Assembly: GCA_021849045.1 (NCBI GenBank)
Contig: JAJZTK010000001.1
Span: 1-64,000, forward strand
DNA length: 64,000 nt
Reading direction: 5' to 3'
Source: Deltaproteobacteria bacterium
GTDB lineage: Bacteria > Desulfobacterota > Desulfuromonadia > Geobacterales > DSM-12255
This document shows positions 15,629 to 24,009 of this stretch, piece by piece. Position 1 is the first letter of the stretch. Each line of letters starts with the position of its first letter. A model generated the notes under the pieces. That model worked only from the letters and a program-made list of their open reading frames with translations. It ran no database searches and was not told the DNA's origin. The translations under genes were made by a program, and so were the position numbers.

Positions 15629-17164
15629 TTATGAATAATACTGTACTATCTCGGCCGTCATCGCCGCAAGGGTATATTCCTTCGGTTCGATGGTGACCTT
15701 CAGACCCAGCTCCCGACAGGTAGTGGCCGTAATCGGTCCGATGGCCGCCACGGCCACCCCTTCCAGAAGACCGAGGAGCCGGTTGACCCCAAGGACCTTG
15801 GCCAGGTTGTCTACGGTGGAAGAAGAGGTGAAGGTGATGCAGTCGATCCGTCGCTCCTCAAGCGCCTGGATGGCGTCTGCCGGGAGTTTGTCCGGCAGTA
15901 CGTTGCGGTAGGCGACCGGCGCCAGGACCTCGGCCCCCATCTGCGTCAGCGCCGATGGGATGACCTCCCTTGCCCGGTCGGCCCGGGGAAAGAGGACACG
16001 GACACCGGCAAGCTGAAGCCCGGCAAGCTCTACCACCAACCCTTCGGCCTTGTAGTCGGCCGGCACCAGATCGGGACGGATGCCGTGGGGAAGGAGCGAG
16101 GCGGCAGTCTTGGGGCCGACTGCGGCAACCCGACAGTTCCCAAGGGCGCGGCTGTCCTTACCCAGTTCCGCGAGGCGGGCGAAGAAATGTTTTACCGCAT
16201 TGATCGACGTGAAGATGATCCAGCCGCAGGCGGAGAGATTTGCAATGGCGGCATCCATCTCGTCCCACGACTCAGGGGGAACGATGGCGATGGTGGGACA
16301 CTCAAAGACCCTGGCACCCAGTGCCTGGAGCAGATCCCCGAATTCCCCCGCCTGATCGGCAGCCCGGGTGACCAGCATCCCCCGGCCGAAGAGGGGACGG
16401 TTATCGAACCAGCGAAGTCGTTCCCGCAGGCGAACCACCTCCCCGACCACGGTGATGGCAGGTGCCTTGAACCCGACCTGTCTGGCCTGCTCGGCGATAC
16501 CGGCCAGGGTCCCCTCCAGCACCTCCTGCTCCGGATGGGTCCCCCAGCGGACCAGGGCCACCGGGGTGTCCGCCGAACGGCCGTGGGCAATCAGGTTGGC
16601 AGTGATCTGGGGGAGGTTCTTCACCCCCATGTAGAAGACCACGGTGCCGCTGCCAAGGGAAAGCCGCTCCCAGTCGATCTCGGAGGTCTCTTTGGCCGGG
16701 TGTTCGTGCCCGGTGACAAAGGCAACCGACGTGGTCACATGACGATGGGTCAGGGGGATGCCGGCGTAGGCTGCCGCGCCGATGCCGGCCGTGACGCCGG
16801 GCACGATCTCGAACGGGATGCCGGCCTCCACCAGGGCCTCGCACTCCTCCCCCCCCCGGCCGAACACAAACGGATCCCCCCCCTTCAGGCGGGCAACCAC
16901 CTTCCCCTCCAACGCCTTCTGCACGAGAAGCTCGTTGATCTGCCGCTGCTCCCGGTTGTGGGCGCCCCCTACCTTGCCGGAATAGATCAGCTCCGCATCC
17001 GGCCGGGCATGACCGAGAAGCCGGTGGTTGGCCAGATAGTCGTACATCACCACGTCGGCCTTGGCGATGCAGTCGCGCCCCTTGACCGTGATCAGGCCCG
17101 GATCGCCGGGGCCGGCGCCGATGAGATAGACAAATCCTGATGTTCCAACGCGCATTGTTTTCAC
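15629..17164 (-). CDS. cobA-hemD: Uroporphyrinogen-III C-methyltransferase / uroporphyrinogen-III synthase fusion
   Basis: This 511-aa bifunctional protein has an N-terminal SUMT (CobA) domain (about residues 5-250: VYLIGAGPGDPGLITVKG, YDYLAN, RLKGGDPFVFGRGGEE, VVPGVTAGIGAAAYAGIPLTHR). A C-terminal uroporphyrinogen-III synthase (HemD) domain follows (about 260-505). HemD cyclises hydroxymethylbilane; CobA methylates the product towards sirohaem and cobalamin. The fusion is common in Geobacter-like bacteria and many Firmicutes. GTG at 17164 is preferred because AGGA lies 6 nt upstream; ATG at 17155 is the alternative. It lies between hemC and hemB. Confidence 0.93.
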   Translation of the reverse strand: MKTMRVGTSGFVYLIGAGPGDPGLITVKGRDCIAKADVVMYDYLANHRLLGHARPDAELIYSGKVGGAHNREQRQINELLVQKALEGKVVARLKGGDPFVFGRGGEECEALVEAGIPFEIVPGVTAGIGAAAYAGIPLTHRHVTTSVAFVTGHEHPAKETSEIDWERLSLGSGTVVFYMGVKNLPQITANLIAHGRSADTPVALVRWGTHPEQEVLEGTLAGIAEQARQVGFKAPAITVVGEVVRLRERLRWFDNRPLFGRGMLVTRAADQAGEFGDLLQALGARVFECPTIAIVPPESWDEMDAAIANLSACGWIIFTSINAVKHFFARLAELGKDSRALGNCRVAAVGPKTAASLLPHGIRPDLVPADYKAEGLVVELAGLQLAGVRVLFPRADRAREVIPSALTQMGAEVLAPVAYRNVLPDKLPADAIQALEERRIDCITFTSSSTVDNLAKVLGVNRLLGLLEGVAVAAIGPITATTCRELGLKVTIEPKEYTLAAMTAEIVQYYS

Positions 17165-17325
17165 TGAGGTTCCTAGATTTTTTCCGGCCATTTCGGGGAG
17201 AGACATCTGGTGTACTGTAGAGCGGTTCTTTCCCGGTGATGTCAGCCCGTTATTGATGCCGGTACAAACGGCAACGGGGCACAACCCGTTGGATGGTGCC
17301 CCGCGCATGTGGTGACAATAGGATC

Positions 17326-18279
17326 TTACACGTTTTCGTCCACCCGGCCGATTTCCCGCTGGTAGACTTCTTCAAGAATTTCCTTGCCACCGTTGCGCAA
17401 CAGCCGCTCGGCCAGTTCAGATCCCAGGTGCTCACAGGCATCCACCGGGCCGATGATGCTCTCCTTCAGCGTCCGCGTTCCGTCCACCGAGGCGATGAAC
17501 CCGGTCAGCTTCAGTTGGTCGCCGGTCACTTCGCCAAAGGCGGCAATCGGGACCTGGCACCCTCCCTCGCAACGCTTGAGCAGTGCCCGTTCGGCCCGCA
17601 CCGCGTAGCTGGTCTCCGGGTGATTGAAGAAGTCAATGGTCTCCTTGACCGCTTCGTTACATAAGGAGCACTCGATCCCCAGGGCACCCTGGCCGATGGC
17701 CGGCAGGGAGAGGTCGGTGGGAAGCAGTTCCGTAACGTTTTCAGTGAAGCCGAGGCGATTGAGACCGGCGGCCGCCAGAATCACCGCGTCGAGCCCTTCG
17801 GTGTCCAGCTTCTTCATCCGAGTTTCCACGTTGCCACGGATCACCACCATCTGCAAGTCGGGCCGCACCTTGAGTAGCTGGGCCTGGCGGCGGAGTGCCG
17901 AGGTGCCGATCTTCGCCCCTTTGGGCAGATCGGCAAACTTTACTCCTTTGGAGATGACCGCATCCCGCGGGTCTTCGCGTTCGGTGATGCAATGGAGGCC
18001 CAGCCCTTCCGGAAACTCGGTCGGGACGTCTTTCATACTGTGCACGGCGATGTCGATCTCACCGCGCAGCATCGCTTCCTCAATCTCCTTGACGAAGAGC
18101 CCCTTCCCGCCGACCTGGGCCAGGGGTACATCGAGGATCTTGTCACCGATGGTCTTGATCTTGACCAGGGTCACCTCCATTTCCGGGTAGCGCTTCTCCA
18201 GCTCGGACTTGACCCAGTTGGCCTGCCAGAGGGCCAGTTGACTGGCCCTAGTGCCGATTCTAAGTTGCTTCAGTGACAT
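17326..18279 (-). CDS. hemC: Porphobilinogen deaminase (hydroxymethylbilane synthase)
   Basis: The 317-aa enzyme polymerises four porphobilinogen units into hydroxymethylbilane. The dipyrromethane cofactor Cys is Cys241 in RCEGGCQVPIAAFG. Other marks are IGTRASQLALWQA at the N-terminus, AVHSMKDVPTE at 78-88 and KIGTSALRRQAQL. AAAGGAG precedes the ATG by about 6 nt. It lies downstream of hemA and upstream of cobA-hemD on the same strand. Confidence 0.97.
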   Translation of the reverse strand: MSLKQLRIGTRASQLALWQANWVKSELEKRYPEMEVTLVKIKTIGDKILDVPLAQVGGKGLFVKEIEEAMLRGEIDIAVHSMKDVPTEFPEGLGLHCITEREDPRDAVISKGVKFADLPKGAKIGTSALRRQAQLLKVRPDLQMVVIRGNVETRMKKLDTEGLDAVILAAAGLNRLGFTENVTELLPTDLSLPAIGQGALGIECSLCNEAVKETIDFFNHPETSYAVRAERALLKRCEGGCQVPIAAFGEVTGDQLKLTGFIASVDGTRTLKESIIGPVDACEHLGSELAERLLRNGGKEILEEVYQREIGRVDENV

Positions 18280-18364
18280 ATGGACTCCTTTGTTAAGACA
18301 CGAGGTCTACGTCATGAAGCATCCAGGAAATAATCCCAGTCCCCAGTCCCCGGTCCTGATTTTC

Positions 18365-19669
18365 TTACTCTTCCAGCTCGCCGAGCTCCTCACCCCCCTG
18401 GACCCCCAGGTTCAGGTCGAACAGGGCACGGAGGGCATCCACGTAAAGGTCGGTGCGCCCCCCCTGACCGCCCTGTTTCAGGAGGCTGGTCGGCGGGTGG
18501 AGCAGCTTGTTCATGATGGCGTTGGTCAGGGCCTCCAGCCGCTTCTGCCCTTCCGGCGTAAGGTCCTTCCAGCCGGCAACGGTTTTCTCCAGCTCGGTCC
18601 GGCGAACCTCGTCAAACCTGGCCCGCAAGGCCACAATCGTGGGAGTCACTTCCAGGGAGGAGAGCCACTTGAAGTACTGCCCGATCTCCTGGTTGACGAT
18701 CTCCTCGGCCTTTCCGGCCTCTTCGGCACGTTGCTGGAGATTGGCTGCCACCACCTCCTGCAGGTCGTCCACGGTATAGAGGTAGACGTTCTCCACGTCG
18801 TTGACGCCGGGATCGATGTCCCGCGGCACGGCAATGTCGATGAAAAACATCGGCTTGAGCTTGCGCCGCCGCATGACATCGTCCAGGTCCCGGGGACCGA
18901 TGATGCAGTGGGGAGCACCGGTGGAGGAGAGGATGATGTCCGCCTTGTGGAGCTGGTCGAACAGGTCTTCGAACGGGACGGCCTTGCCATCGAACTCTTC
19001 GGCCAGTTTCACGGCCCGCTCGAAGGTCCGGTTGGTGACCATGACCCCGCGCACGCCGTTGTTCAGGAAGTGCTTGGCAGCCAGCTCGCACATCTCGCCG
19101 GCACCGATCAGCATGACTGTCTTGTCGGTCAGGTCGTTGAATATCTTTCTGGCCAGTTCCACGGCGGCAAAGGCAACGGAAACGGCAGAGGAGGCGATTT
19201 TCGTCTCGGTCCGTACACGCTTGGCCACCGAGAACGCCTTGTGGAGGAACCGGTTGAGAATAATCCCGGAGGTCCTGAATTCGGCGGCATAACCGTAGGC
19301 GGTCTTGATCTGGCCGAGGATCTGCGGCTCACCGACCACCATGGAATCGAGACTGGCAGCTACCCGGAAGACGTGGCGGATCGCCTCCTCGCCGTGGTGG
19401 GTGTAGAGATGCTGCTCCAGGGTCTCCAGGGGAAAGTTGTGATAATCGGCCAGGAACCGCTTGATCCGGGCCATACCGCCGGCAATGTCACGGGTGCAGG
19501 CGTAGATCTCGACCCGGTTGCAGGTGGAGACAATGATCGCCTCGGTGACATCCGGGATCGCCACCAGTTGGTGGAGCGGCTTGTCCATCTGGGTCGGGGC
19601 GAAGGCGACTTTCTCGCGTATCTGAACCGGGGCTGTCTTGTGGGAAAGCCCCACCACAATGATGTTCAT
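18365..19669 (-). CDS. hemA: Glutamyl-tRNA reductase
   Basis: The 434-aa enzyme reduces glutamyl-tRNA to glutamate-1-semialdehyde, the first committed step of C5-pathway tetrapyrrole synthesis. The catalytic Cys50 is in [12 protein letters not shown], the NADPH domain has [17 protein letters not shown], and the helical dimerisation region forms the C-terminus. hemL is not in the window. The gene starts 18 nt after the CcsB-like gene stops. Confidence 0.97.
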   Translation of the reverse strand: MNIIVVGLSHKTAPVQIREKVAFAPTQMDKPLHQLVAIPDVTEAIIVSTCNRVEIYACTRDIAGGMARIKRFLADYHNFPLETLEQHLYTHHGEEAIRHVFRVAASLDSMVVGEPQILGQIKTAYGYAAEFRTSGIILNRFLHKAFSVAKRVRTETKIASSAVSVAFAAVELARKIFNDLTDKTVMLIGAGEMCELAAKHFLNNGVRGVMVTNRTFERAVKLAEEFDGKAVPFEDLFDQLHKADIILSSTGAPHCIIGPRDLDDVMRRRKLKPMFFIDIAVPRDIDPGVNDVENVYLYTVDDLQEVVAANLQQRAEEAGKAEEIVNQEIGQYFKWLSSLEVTPTIVALRARFDEVRRTELEKTVAGWKDLTPEGQKRLEALTNAIMNKLLHPPTSLLKQGGQGGRTDLYVDALRALFDLNLGVQGGEELGELEE

Positions 19670-19687
19670 CTCTGCGCGGCCTCTTCT

Positions 19688-20503
19688 CTATTTGTAACTG
19701 TGCAGCCCCGGCATGAGCAGGTTGACGCCGAGGAAGGTGAATAGCATGACAAGAAATCCGACGATGGACAGGATAGCGGCCTTGCGTCCCCGCCAGCCGG
19801 TGGTAAGGCGGCCGTGCAGCAGGGCGGCATAGACGAACCAGGTGATCAGCGACCAGGTTTCTTTTGGATCCCAGCTCCAGTAGGTTCCCCAGGCGGTTTC
19901 CGCCCAGATCGCGCCGGATATGATCGCGATGGTCAGGAGCGGAAAGCCCAAGGTCAGGCAACGATAGTTGATGTCGTCAAGGGTATTGAGTGACGGCAGG
20001 CGCTGGAATAGCCCGCCCAGTTTTTTTCGCTTCAGGAACCGCTCCTGGATCAGGTACATGACCGCGGCGCCAAAGGCCACGGCAAAGCTGGCGTAGCCGA
20101 CAAAAGCCACAACCGTGTGGACTACCAGCCACTTACTCTTCAGTGCCGGATTGAGCGGGGTTATCCCCATGGGGAAGAGGGTTGAGACCAGCAGCAGTAT
20201 CAGCGCCAGGGGGGTGATGAATGAGCCGAGGATGAAGATCTTGAACTTGCGCTCGAAGAAGATGAACACCCCGACCACCGACAGACTGAAGAACGACAAG
20301 GATTCATGCAGGTTGGTGATGGGGGTATGGCCGTCCTGGATATAACGGACAAGGGTAAAGGTGGCATGCAGGACGAAACCGGCGGTGATCAGCCAGCGGG
20401 AGGCGGTACCAGTGGCCGGTTGCGGTTTGACGAGGTAGACCAGGTAACAGACGGTTGCGGCGAAATAGAGCAGAAGCGTGACGTAGAACATCAGGGCATT
20501 CAT
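19688..20503 (-). CDS. Cytochrome c assembly protein CcsB/ResC-like (HemX type)
   Basis: The 271-aa membrane protein has about eight helices and the tryptophan-rich motif WAETAWGTYWSWDPKETWSL, the haem-binding WWD-like region of cytochrome c biogenesis system II and related HemX proteins. Conserved histidines flank it (VHTVVAFVGYASFA; LLHGRL). It probably handles haem at the membrane for c-type cytochrome maturation or modulates HemA, as is proposed for HemX. Its start overlaps the preceding sirohaem gene by 4 nt and hemA follows, which favours the haem-linked reading. Confidence 0.88.
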   Translation of the reverse strand: MNALMFYVTLLLYFAATVCYLVYLVKPQPATGTASRWLITAGFVLHATFTLVRYIQDGHTPITNLHESLSFFSLSVVGVFIFFERKFKIFILGSFITPLALILLLVSTLFPMGITPLNPALKSKWLVVHTVVAFVGYASFAVAFGAAVMYLIQERFLKRKKLGGLFQRLPSLNTLDDINYRCLTLGFPLLTIAIISGAIWAETAWGTYWSWDPKETWSLITWFVYAALLHGRLTTGWRGRKAAILSIVGFLVMLFTFLGVNLLMPGLHSYK

Positions 20504-21174
20504 GGGTTATCCTTTTCGGGTACTCCCAGGGTGGCTAGGGTGAAACCGGGCCCGCAGAGCATCGCCAGGAGTTGATCGATCTCGGCATAGGCCCGAATAC
20601 GGAACAGATGCGGCAGATCGGCGTCCGCCAACTCCTTTAAAATCCGCTTATTGTACGCGCCGGCCTTATTGGCCGTCAACAGCTTTTCACGCACCGCGCC
20701 GAGGAGTTGGACCGTCTCCGCATAGGCGTGGTCGAAACGGTCCTCCAACTCCTGACGAATCCTGCCGGCCAGGGCCGGTGCTGCCCCGCCGGTGCCGATG
20801 GCAATGGTGAGATCGCCCCGGGTAACCACTGCCGGCGTGGTGAAATTACCGCGATCCGGCTCCGTACAGACTTCCACCAGAATACCGTCACGGTGGGCTT
20901 CATCGGCGACGGCCCGGTTCACTGCCGGCTGGTCTGTTGCGGCGTAGGCAAGGAACGCTCCGGCCAGGTCCCCCTGCGCATAGGTCCGCGCCAGGTGACG
21001 AACCTCACCGGCATTAGCGAGCTCCTGCAATACCAGCGCCACTTCAGGCGCGATGATAGTCACGCTGGCACCGCTGGCTCTGAGAAGCTGGCACTTGCGG
21101 GTGGCAACCGGCCCACCACCCACGATGACCACCGTCTTCCCCCGCACATCCAGATTGATCGGCAGATAGCGCAT
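20500..21174 (-). CDS. Precorrin-2 dehydrogenase / sirohydrochlorin ferrochelatase (Met8/CysG-N-like)
   Basis: The 224-aa protein has an N-terminal NAD-binding domain, LPINLDVRGKTVVIVGGGPVATRKCQLL, and the following DRGNFTTPAVVTRGDLTIAIGTGGAAPALAGRIRQELE segment of the Met8p/CysG-B family. It oxidises precorrin-2 to sirohydrochlorin, and some members also insert iron to make sirohaem. It is the first gene of the haem operon. A strong promoter ends only about 8 nt before the ATG and no Shine-Dalgarno sequence is visible, so the transcript may be leaderless. Confidence 0.92.
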   Translation of the reverse strand: MRYLPINLDVRGKTVVIVGGGPVATRKCQLLRASGASVTIIAPEVALVLQELANAGEVRHLARTYAQGDLAGAFLAYAATDQPAVNRAVADEAHRDGILVEVCTEPDRGNFTTPAVVTRGDLTIAIGTGGAAPALAGRIRQELEDRFDHAYAETVQLLGAVREKLLTANKAGAYNKRILKELADADLPHLFRIRAYAEIDQLLAMLCGPGFTLATLGVPEKDNP

Positions 21175-21182
21175 TGTGGTAC

Positions 21183-21211
21183 GTTATGCCGCTATCCGTG
21201 GCGGCTGTCAA
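21183..21211 (-). promoter_or_regulatory. Promoter of the haem operon
   Basis: TTGACA (21211-21206), 17-nt spacer, CATAAC (21188-21183) on the minus strand. The expected transcription start is at or within a few bases of the ATG at 21174. Confidence 0.65.
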
Positions 21212-21240
21212 GGGTAGGCACCTTGAGCGCGTTTTGCGCC

Positions 21241-21268
21241 TTGATTTTTTCACCTGCTTGGCTATAGT
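21241..21268 (+). promoter_or_regulatory. Candidate promoter of the thioredoxin genes
   Basis: TTGATT (21241-21246), 16-nt spacer, TATAGT (21263-21268), about 37 nt before the thioredoxin ATG. It is divergent from the haem operon promoter. Confidence 0.5.
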
Positions 21269-21304
21269 TGCAAAATCAACTGCAGAATGAAAAGGAGACA
21301 CAAC

Positions 21305-21634
21305 ATGGCAAGTGAAAAGGTTCACACCTTTACCGACAATACGTTCGACTCCGACGTTCTTAAGGCCGACACCCCGGTACTGGTCGATTTCTGGGCCACC
21401 TGGTGTGCCCCGTGCAAGATGCTCGCCCCGACCATTGACGCCATTGCTGATGAGTTCGACGGCCAGGTGAAGGTCGGAAAGGTAAACGTCGATGAAAACC
21501 CGGGAACTCCTGGCACATATGGCGTTCGCGGGATTCCCACGGTGATCCTCTTCAAGGGGGGCAAGGTAGTCGACCAGATCGTCGGCAACGTTCCCAAGTC
21601 CCAACTGGAAGCGCTGCTCAAGAAGGCCCTCTGA
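21305..21634 (+). CDS. trxA: Thioredoxin
   Basis: The 109-aa cytoplasmic protein has the thioredoxin fold with the redox motif WCAPC (Cys34, Cys37; WCGPC in most thioredoxins), DFWATWCAPCKMLAP, and the cis-proline loop GIPTVILF. It reduces disulfides in client proteins. ATG at 21305 was chosen over an upstream in-frame ATG (21287) because AAGGAG lies 7 nt before it. A TlpA-like gene follows 5 nt later. Confidence 0.95.
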   Translation: MASEKVHTFTDNTFDSDVLKADTPVLVDFWATWCAPCKMLAPTIDAIADEFDGQVKVGKVNVDENPGTPGTYGVRGIPTVILFKGGKVVDQIVGNVPKSQLEALLKKAL

Positions 21635-21639
21635 TTCCG

Positions 21640-22152
21640 ATGGCAAAGCGAACAATGCGCACAACGATGTCGACCTTGCTGGCAGCGGCGCTTCTTTTGG
21701 GAAGTGCCATGCCGGCAGCAGCCATCCTCCAGAAGGGACAGCCTGCACCTCCGCTGGAAGGAACTGCCATGTCTGGAGAGCGGTTGTCACTGGCCACCTA
21801 TCGTGGCCAGGTGCTCATTGTGGATTTTTTCGCCACTTGGTGCGGCCCCTGCAAGGAAGTGATCCCGCACCTTGTGTCTCTCAAGGAGAAATACGGTAGG
21901 AAGGGTGCCCAGATCCTGGGGCTGGCGGTCGACGATACACCGAAGGCGTTACGGGAATTCATTAGTGCAAAGCGGATCAATTACCCGGTCGCCCAGTCCA
22001 ATGAAGATCTGGAGACCGAATACGGTATCCGTTCCCTGCCGACACTCTTTGTCATCAACAAAAAGGGGGTCGTTGTCGGCCGGTTTCAGGGGATATCCGA
22101 TCAGACTTTGCGGCAGGTGGATGAGCTGATCAGGAAGTCGCTGGCAGAATAG
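21640..22152 (+). CDS. TlpA/ResA-like periplasmic thiol-disulfide oxidoreductase
   Basis: The 170-aa precursor has an N-terminal signal peptide (basic MAKRTMRTTM, hydrophobic STLLAAALLLGSAMPAAA). A TlpA/AhpC-TSA thioredoxin domain follows with WCGPC (Cys68, Cys71) and the cis-proline segment SLPTLFVINKKG. Such proteins reduce apocytochrome c or other exported thiol proteins. The role in cytochrome maturation is inferred from the family and from the nearby CcsB-like gene. It is probably co-transcribed with trxA. Confidence 0.9.
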   Translation: MAKRTMRTTMSTLLAAALLLGSAMPAAAILQKGQPAPPLEGTAMSGERLSLATYRGQVLIVDFFATWCGPCKEVIPHLVSLKEKYGRKGAQILGLAVDDTPKALREFISAKRINYPVAQSNEDLETEYGIRSLPTLFVINKKGVVVGRFQGISDQTLRQVDELIRKSLAE

Positions 22153-22303
22153 CCGTACAGCGAGAGACGAAACGACGAGCCGGCGGGCTTGCTGTTTGTA
22201 TGCACAAAAAAGGGGAGGCGCTGCAAGGTGGAGTAGGTTCAAGACCTTTGTTGAACGGCTTCCCTTTTCGGCCCCTTTGGGACTTCTGTATTGAAAGGAA
22301 TGA

Positions 22304-22660
22304 TCAGCGTCTGTTGTGGACCCTGACCCGCACAACTGTCAGCCGTTGCATTAGAATCGCTTCGGTGGTTGCCAGGCAGCAGGAGACGGCGGCATAGGCT
22401 GCCACAGCGCTGGCGAAACGTGCACACGGCGCAAGCACAGACAAAAAGCCGATGCCGGTACACAGGGCAACCGAGATCACTGCGCCGGTCAGATGGCGCA
22501 TCTGCCAACGGTTCAGGGCTGCCCTAATCCGGTCCAGATCGGTCAAAGCCCCATCATGATCAGCCGCTTCGATCCGCAGCCAGTCGCTGTGCATACGCAT
22601 CGCCATGAAGCAGGCCATGGCTGCGGTCAATGTGAGTATGACGGCAGTGTATTGATTCAT
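22304..22660 (-). CDS. Hypothetical membrane protein, 118 aa
   Basis: No family was recognised. The protein has an N-terminal hydrophobic segment (about residues 4-24), a charged middle (SDWLRIEAADHDGALTDLDRIRAALNRWQMR), then two hydrophobic segments (about 60-80 and 83-105) and an arginine-rich tail (RVRVHNRR). GGGAGGTGT precedes the ATG, a convincing ribosome binding site. The middle part could form a cytoplasmic helix. Its neighbours are a TlpA-like gene (convergent) and another small unknown gene. Confidence 0.65.
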   Translation of the reverse strand: MNQYTAVILTLTAAMACFMAMRMHSDWLRIEAADHDGALTDLDRIRAALNRWQMRHLTGAVISVALCTGIGFLSVLAPCARFASAVAAYAAVSCCLATTEAILMQRLTVVRVRVHNRR

Positions 22661-22830
22661 GGTACACCTCCCGACCAGTTGAGCAGTTCCTTCCCATGTC
22701 TTTCTAAATCAATGCCAGAACAAGACCAATCATTTGGCTCGTTATTTCAGACGCTTACGGGAGTATACGCATCAAGCTACGGCCGTGATCGGGAGATTTA
22801 TGTGCAATGGTTGAACAGTAATGCTGCCGT

Positions 22831-23097
22831 TCAGGCGGTTGCCAGTTCCCGCACCACTTCGCCGAGCAGACGGCGGATGGTCCGTTCGTCCACACAGTTA
22901 AACAGCATGCTGCCAGTGCCGAACACCACCTCCACATAGTCGCGCCAGCTCCGTACCGTTACCGGCACTTCACTGATGCCGTTCCCCAGCAGTCCGGTAA
23001 AGCGTTGTTCCATGCCGCCTTGCCGCCGACGGGACTTCTGGCGATGCAACTCGCAATATACTGCCTGGTCGTATTCATCGTTGGTCAGATAGATCAT
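22831..23097 (-). CDS. Hypothetical protein, 88 aa
   Basis: No family was recognised. The soluble protein starts MIYLTNDEYDQAVYCELHRQ, has an RRR-rich stretch at about residues 22-26, and ends with a helical ERTIRRLLGEVVRELATA. ATG at 23097 is preceded by CAGGAGG; a longer in-frame start upstream has no ribosome binding site. It could be a small regulatory or nucleic-acid-binding protein, but only the basic patch hints at this. Confidence 0.6.
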   Translation of the reverse strand: MIYLTNDEYDQAVYCELHRQKSRRRQGGMEQRFTGLLGNGISEVPVTVRSWRDYVEVVFGTGSMLFNCVDERTIRRLLGEVVRELATA

Positions 23098-23298
23098 GGC
23101 GCCCCTCCTGGTTTTTTTACCATAAGAGCACATGCATGAGACATAATACGTCACAAACATTTGTGGTGTTGATAGCGAGCGGATGGGCACCTTGACAGCT
23201 CTGTTGCCGGCGTGTAGGTTTGCTTCGACCGAATAGATTGTTTACAGCGCTGAGGCCTTCCGGTTCGGGCGGGTAACGGCGTGGGCAGGGGAGAGTTA

Positions 23299-23838
23299 AT
23301 GGCGGACCAGACGCTGCTGCAGAGACTGTTTCAGGTAAAAGGGGGGAGGGATTTCCGCTGGATAGATCCGGCCGAGACTGTGGTCGGCCAATGGGTACGG
23401 ATGAAATGCATGTACGGCTGCAGCGACTACGGCCGCAATGCGTCCTGCCCGCCGAACACTCCATCGGTGGCCGAATGCAGGGATTTCTTCCTGGAATACC
23501 GGCTGGGGGTCATTTTCCGGTTCAGCAAACGGTTCGACGATCCCGAAGAGCGCCACGCCTGGTCACGGGGGGTCAACATGAAGCTGGTGGAACTGGAGCG
23601 GGAAGTCTTCCTTGCCGGATACCAGAAGGCGTTCCTGCTCTTCATGGACAACTGCCAGCTCTGCCGGGAGTGCGCCCGAACCCGCACGGCATGCCACAAC
23701 CGCAACCTGTCGCGCCCCACCCCGGAGGGGATGGGGGTTGATGTCTTTGCCACGGTAGCCAAATTCGGCTACCCCATCGAGGTGCTGGCCGGCTACGAAG
23801 AAGAGATGAACCGCTACGCCTTCCTGCTGATCGAATAA
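23299..23838 (+). CDS. DUF2284 cysteine-rich metal-binding protein
   Basis: The 179-aa protein matches DUF2284: MKCMYGCSDYGRNASCPPNTPS near the N-terminus and CQLCRECARTRTACHNRNLSRPTPEGMGVDVF in the middle, giving about nine cysteines suited to an Fe-S or zinc site. The family is widespread in anaerobes and has no proven function. ATG at 23299 was chosen because GGGGAGAG lies just upstream. The gene stands alone between divergent and convergent neighbours. Confidence 0.85.
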   Translation: MADQTLLQRLFQVKGGRDFRWIDPAETVVGQWVRMKCMYGCSDYGRNASCPPNTPSVAECRDFFLEYRLGVIFRFSKRFDDPEERHAWSRGVNMKLVELEREVFLAGYQKAFLLFMDNCQLCRECARTRTACHNRNLSRPTPEGMGVDVFATVAKFGYPIEVLAGYEEEMNRYAFLLIE

Positions 23839-23847
23839 CTCACTCAA

Positions 23848-24008
23848 AAGGTAAGCCATGGAGGCTCGGTGGAGCGCAGCACCAGCGATTCCCGCGGCCA
23901 GTTGGCGACAAGCCTGATCTGCTGTGTGAGGTCGGCCTCAGACATTGCACGTTCGTCTGGTGTCAAATCGCTGGGGGTGCGCGGAAACGGGCCTCCATGG
24001 CTTACCTT
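23848..24008. repeat. Pair of inverted 18-bp repeats
   Basis: The 18-bp sequence 23848-23865 (starts AAGGTAAGCC) is repeated exactly as its reverse complement at 23991-24008, around 125 bp of unique DNA. The segment lies between the convergent DUF2284 and pepA genes and could fold as a long hairpin. No T-tract follows, so it is not a standard terminator. Confidence 0.6.
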
Positions 24009-24009
24009 C

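Noticed and set aside
16845-16862. Run of C in cobA-hemD as a phase-variation tract
   Set aside because: The run is short, encodes conserved GRGGEE residues of the methyltransferase, and GC-rich codon use explains it.
18251-19744. Plus-strand open frame (497 codons) over hemA
   Set aside because: It is the complement of a conserved glutamyl-tRNA reductase gene; no domain was recognised and the amino-acid make-up is that of an antisense frame.
22153-22303. Possible hairpin or small gene after the TlpA-like gene
   Set aside because: AAAAAGGGGAGGC and CGGCTTCCCTTTTC pair only imperfectly, and the short frames lack ribosome binding sites.
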